From Microvelia longipes (Eukaryota; Arthropoda; Insecta; Hemiptera; Veliidae), in assembly GCA_018340805.1 (NCBI GenBank), contig JACMZG010001908.1:19146379-19210378 (forward strand): a stretch of DNA of 64,000 bases, in the 5' to 3' direction. Below are positions 60,651 through 64,000 of the stretch, piece by piece (positions within the stretch are counted from its first letter, which is position 1; each line of letters begins with the position of its first letter). The notes under the pieces are model-generated. The model was not told the DNA's origin. It ran no database searches and saw nothing but the letters and a program-made list of their open reading frames with translations. The translations under genes and the position numbers were made by a program.

Positions 60651-60883
60651 ACTTTCATCTTTATCTTCATGGTATTTATTTTATTTTATTTTATTAACTG
60701 TATTTGTTGCATATTCTTCGTTTATGGTTTTTTATGCGTTTTATTTGCTTATTATTGTATTTTTATTATTTATATTCGCGGTTCTGTTTGTATTTTTGTG
60801 TTTCTTTGTTATTTCTCTTAATTTGGCTTTTATGATGTAATTTGTTTTTATTTTGTTTTAATTTGTAATAACTTATTTGTGCA

Positions 60884-60925
60884 GGCACTGATGATGACCT
60901 CATGTTAGGTTGAAAGCGCTTTGCC
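60884..60925 (+). ncRNA. Hammerhead motif in Penelope copy B end
   Basis: Stem I is ggca (60884-60887) pairing with ugcc (60922-60925). The core is cugauga (60888-60894), followed by one extra U and helix II (gaccu/agguu with a 6-base loop). Then come gaa (60912-60914), the loopless palindromic stem III agcgcu (60915-60920) and U17 (60921). All core positions are present. Hammerheads are known from the terminal repeats of Penelope-like elements. Cleavage at U17 is possible but usually slower than at C17. The extra U is the main doubt. Confidence 0.6.
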
Positions 60926-61007
60926 AATAAACAATTATTTTGTGGAGAGACTCTTTCTTCATTTCCTAGTATGAATAACTCCACTTGTCTCAATCTCATT
61001 CAAAATA

Positions 61008-61016
61008 TATGTTATA

Positions 61017-61060
<44 letters not shown>

Positions 61061-61076
61061 ATATATATATATATAA
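61008..61076. repeat. (AT)n microsatellite bordering the Penelope pair
   Basis: A nearly pure AT-dinucleotide tract begins about 40 bases beyond the end of copy B, mirroring the tract beside copy A at 57544-57590. Confidence 0.85.
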
Positions 61077-63469
61077 TCAGTAACTAAGGTTACTAATTTT
61101 CAGCGCAAAAGAGCTGATGCTAATATCTTATTTATATTTATATTTTGTTTTATTATTTATTTAAATTTGCTTCACAAATTATTCCTTAATTTTTCGGTGT
61201 ATGCTTTATAACTTGAGCAGTATCGTCACGAGTTGTTAATATTTATTTTTTTCTTATTTTTCAAAGGAAATGCCTTTAAATTTACCTAAACAGATCTCTA
61301 TATAAGTCTGTATAATGAGGGCCGATTTTAAAATGATAACTATAGTTTTGTATAACTCTATAACTAAATTCTTAGTATTAGATTTTTAGGTAATTGAAAT
61401 ATTATCTTTACCACAAAACATACTTCTGATTCTCTTCTCCTTTCCTTGATTCAAAGAAACTTAAACCGCAGTCTTTTATGTTTGCTTTTTACTCCAAATT
61501 ACGATCTATTCGTAGAAATTTTGTGACGAGTGTAGGCGTGTTTGAAGTCTCTTTTTTCTTAGATTACATAAAACTTCATTAGAACATTCATGAGGATAGG
61601 CTAAACAAATGTTTAAAAAGTATATACCCTGTATCAGCGGTTAGCTTCAAACTCAAGAATCTATTTCATTATTGTATGTTGCATTGTTTATATGTATATA
61701 TCAGTTATGTATATAGAGAATTAGCTGAAAAACCCTATGGAGGGAATGTATCTTAAGAAGCTTTAGAGAAGTGTCATATTGTTGGCTAACCTGATAAACA
61801 GCGATGAATGTGTACTTATCAATAATTCTGAGTAAGCAATCTTATAAAGGTTTCCTTTATTATAGAATCCTATTATTCCTAAGCCTATATATTATTTTAA
61901 ATTAAGGCTGTGGTCACGTCCGCCTAAGTAGTAAATTTTAGCATGCATTATAATGTATACTGTGATTCCAAATCTACATACATTATTAACTCTATGACTA
62001 TGCATATATAAATAAATTGTCTAATATTCATTGCAAATATGCTACTCAAACATCTATTGATTTCTATTAGAATAATCAAAAAGCTTTTACCATTAAATTT
62101 CGATATAAGATATTATACTTGTGTTTTTTTAATCAAATGAAAGACTTCTAAAAAGAAAATCTTTTGGTACTGTAAAAATCTAATAAAATATTCTTCAAGA
62201 TATACCCTATAGAAACGGGTATTTGAGTGATCTCAGAAATCTAATATTTTTACTGTTCGTTTCAAATCATTTTTTTTCTTGGATAAAAAGAAAGTACATA
62301 TAGCTTTTCTAGGTTCTATAAAGAAAAATTTTGCGGTGTTATACATCATGCTTTTATCAATGCTAGCTCTTATATTTTGATACAAATCCATGTATTTTAT
62401 AGTTTCCTTTGTATAAAATAGAGATATATAAATAATGCTGTGGCGTTTCCGATGACGTTTAAAGGTTGATTTTTTACGGATTTATTTTATTTTATATTGA
62501 GAAAATTCAGGATTTTATTACTATTTGGTTTTATTTTTGCATAATTTTGATCATTTACGTTTATGGTGGTACACTTGTTTTTAAGAATTCACAAATTTCC
62601 ATTTCTTAAAGTGAAAGAAAAGCGCAGGATTTACATCAATTGTGAATCCTTTGATAATTCACAATCACTAAAGACAATTGTTCAATAGCGATGAACCTTG
62701 ACACGTTTATCACCTGAATTCTTAAGCTGTGTCCACATATTCAAGTTAAGTCTGCTTTGTGTCTGGTTCGAGAAAACTATGATGTAGGTATAAAGAATTG
62801 AGGTATGACACTCTACTTTATGTATCAGACGGAATAGCTAAACTAACACTTGATGTTGACTCAACTTGCTTATGCGAGGAGAGCACAGCTTTGAAACTTT
62901 ATTGCTATATTTGTTTCTACAACGATAATAAAAGCAGTGCTTTATCTATTGTTTTAGATGCATAAATAAGAAACTCCTATTAATTTTAACTTACAGTATT
63001 CAAGGAATTTGTACCAAATCTCTTATTTGGCAATTCTCATATTACTGGAAAGTTTAGTAGGTATTAATGTCTTTCATAATTAAAATCTTCTTTCTAATGA
63101 CTGTCGTCATTAGTTGAACAATGTCCAGCAAATTATCCAGAATTCGCTGGATATTGGAAAACTAATATATAATAATAATCATTATTATTAGTTATATTAG
63201 GTTATTAATATATAATAATATATAATAACCTATCTATAATAAATAATATAAGAATTGTATTCACCAACCAGCATTCACCACTAACTTGAGTAAAACTAAC
63301 TCAAGTACGATAGTTTTTGAATTGGGTTTCTTTGACATAAGCTTATATATTTAAGTAAGTAATGTGTACTAACCGAAGGGAAATATTCTACGTGGTAAGA
63401 GGGGGCACTTAAATTAAAAAAAAAATCATCAAAAAATGACAAATATGGGTATAGTTGACGGCAGAGGAA
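61077..63469. other. AT-rich non-coding sequence
   Basis: About 2.4 kb without a recognisable gene. Short AT-rich inverted repeats (ataggttatt and similar) lie at about 63165-63240. The minus-strand open frame at 63296-63499 has no domain. Confidence 0.45.
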
Positions 63470-64000
63470 TAGATCTCCTGGCACTTTGCTTCCTGGCAAA
63501 AATTACTCACATGCCCCACTCTCAGACTTAAGTCTCCTACTCTCATGTATATATAAACAGAGGCTAAGGGTGTTTTTTCTATGAGAGTTTTTTTACGATT
63601 TTCGTTTATAGGCCATCATAGTGGTAGTGATAGTAATTTGGGAGAGTTAATAGATCACCTAGTTAGTAGGCCCCGTTTTGGGCCCTTTTTGCGGACTACT
63701 TTAGATAGAAGATAGTGTTCTACCTTATGAATCCTAGTCCAGGCATTTTTTGTTTAATACACAGAAGAGCCATGGCTTTATTATAAGTTTCTATAGCTTT
63801 CACTAGAAACAACACGTGCCCCACTGCCAGACTAAGCATTCCTGCTCTCATAATCATTAGGCAGAAACACGTATATATTTTTTATGTGAGCTACTATTGA
63901 GGGTCCTATATTTTGCCTAAACCAGATTTATTTAGGGTTAGGAATATTTTAGTACTTGACATCGTACAGGCTCGGAACCACCGGCTTAATGTCCCTTTAG
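63470..64000 (+). repeat. R-C dispersed repeat copy, cut by the window end
   Basis: It contains 'atcacctagttagtaggccc', 'agagccatggctttatta', 'ctttcactagaaac', 'ccccactgcca', and finally 'gacatcgtacaggctcgg' and 'accggcttaatgtccct'. The order matches 26560-27230. The central block seen at 26.8-27.0 and 44.9-45.2 kb is missing here, so this copy has an internal deletion. Confidence 0.65.

Larger units (their letters stand above)
57601..60968. mobile_element. Head-to-head pair of Penelope-like elements
   Basis: Copy A on the minus strand (57601-~59538) and copy B on the plus strand (~59539-60968) are inverted relative to each other. The paired arms (about 57601-59030 and 59539-60968, ~1.43 kb) are nearly identical. 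The ~500 bases between them are the N-terminal RT part found only in A. The outer ends are the same sequence (taggaaatgaagaaa). (AT)n tracts lie on both sides (57544-57590 and about 61008-61076). Inverted and partial copies of this kind are known for Penelope-like elements. The upstream half of the element and any intact leading terminal repeat are missing. Confidence 0.85.

Overview
The window looks like gene-poor nuclear DNA from a eukaryote, most likely an invertebrate animal. It is very AT-rich, has many (AT)n and (AT)n-(GT)n microsatellites, and is packed with decayed mobile elements. There are no operons or bacterial signals, and I found no exon of a host gene. The taxon cannot be fixed from this sequence. 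A canonical Penelope-like element (reverse transcriptase plus GIY-YIG nuclease), tRNA-headed SINEs and 5S-rRNA-related repeats fit an arthropod or another invertebrate.

Layout. From 1 to 20 kb there are a hairpin-rich short element (773-965), a MITE with perfect 27-bp inverted termini and TTA duplications (2417-2937), and several copies of a dispersed repeat that I call R1. This part also holds a second MITE (11.9-12.2 kb), an inverted repeat carrying a fossil hammerhead ribozyme (12.4-12.6 kb), a tRNA-derived SINE with a perfect 16-bp target duplication (14282-14501) and a 49-bp minisatellite (15.6-16.1 kb). From 20.5 to 23.05 kb lies a 5'-truncated, frameshifted LINE of the RNase-H-bearing I group with a poly(A) tail. 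It is followed by a ~110-bp tandem array and a complete-looking minimal hammerhead motif (24000-24036).

From 25 to 31.6 kb there are a 22-bp minisatellite, copies of a second dispersed repeat (R-C), two R1 copies and a near-perfect 77-bp-arm palindrome. From about 33 to 38.7 kb the sequence looks different: it has fewer homopolymer runs, no recognised repeats and no recognisable gene. From 39 to 50 kb come R1 fragments, a 0.9-kb satellite-like array with higher-order structure, and copies of a third repeat (R-F) that carry microsatellites. At 51.2-52.2 kb there is a retroposon with two tRNA-like heads and a 7-bp duplication. It is followed by two foldback elements.

From 57.6 to 61 kb two Penelope-like copies face each other head to head. 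Copy A (minus strand) keeps a 502-codon open frame. Copy B (plus strand) is nearly identical over ~1.4 kb but broken by single-base indels. Both end in hammerhead-like motifs. The last 0.5 kb is another R-C copy that runs off the window.

How the parts work together: the only protein-coding content is retroelement machinery (RT, RNase H, GIY-YIG nuclease). The LINE could in principle supply RT to the SINEs, but no shared 3' end was seen to prove a partnership. The most notable theme is a set of minimal hammerhead motifs with the same architecture, found both in the Penelope ends and in two other repeats. The second theme is a 5S-rRNA-like segment embedded in the R1 repeat family.
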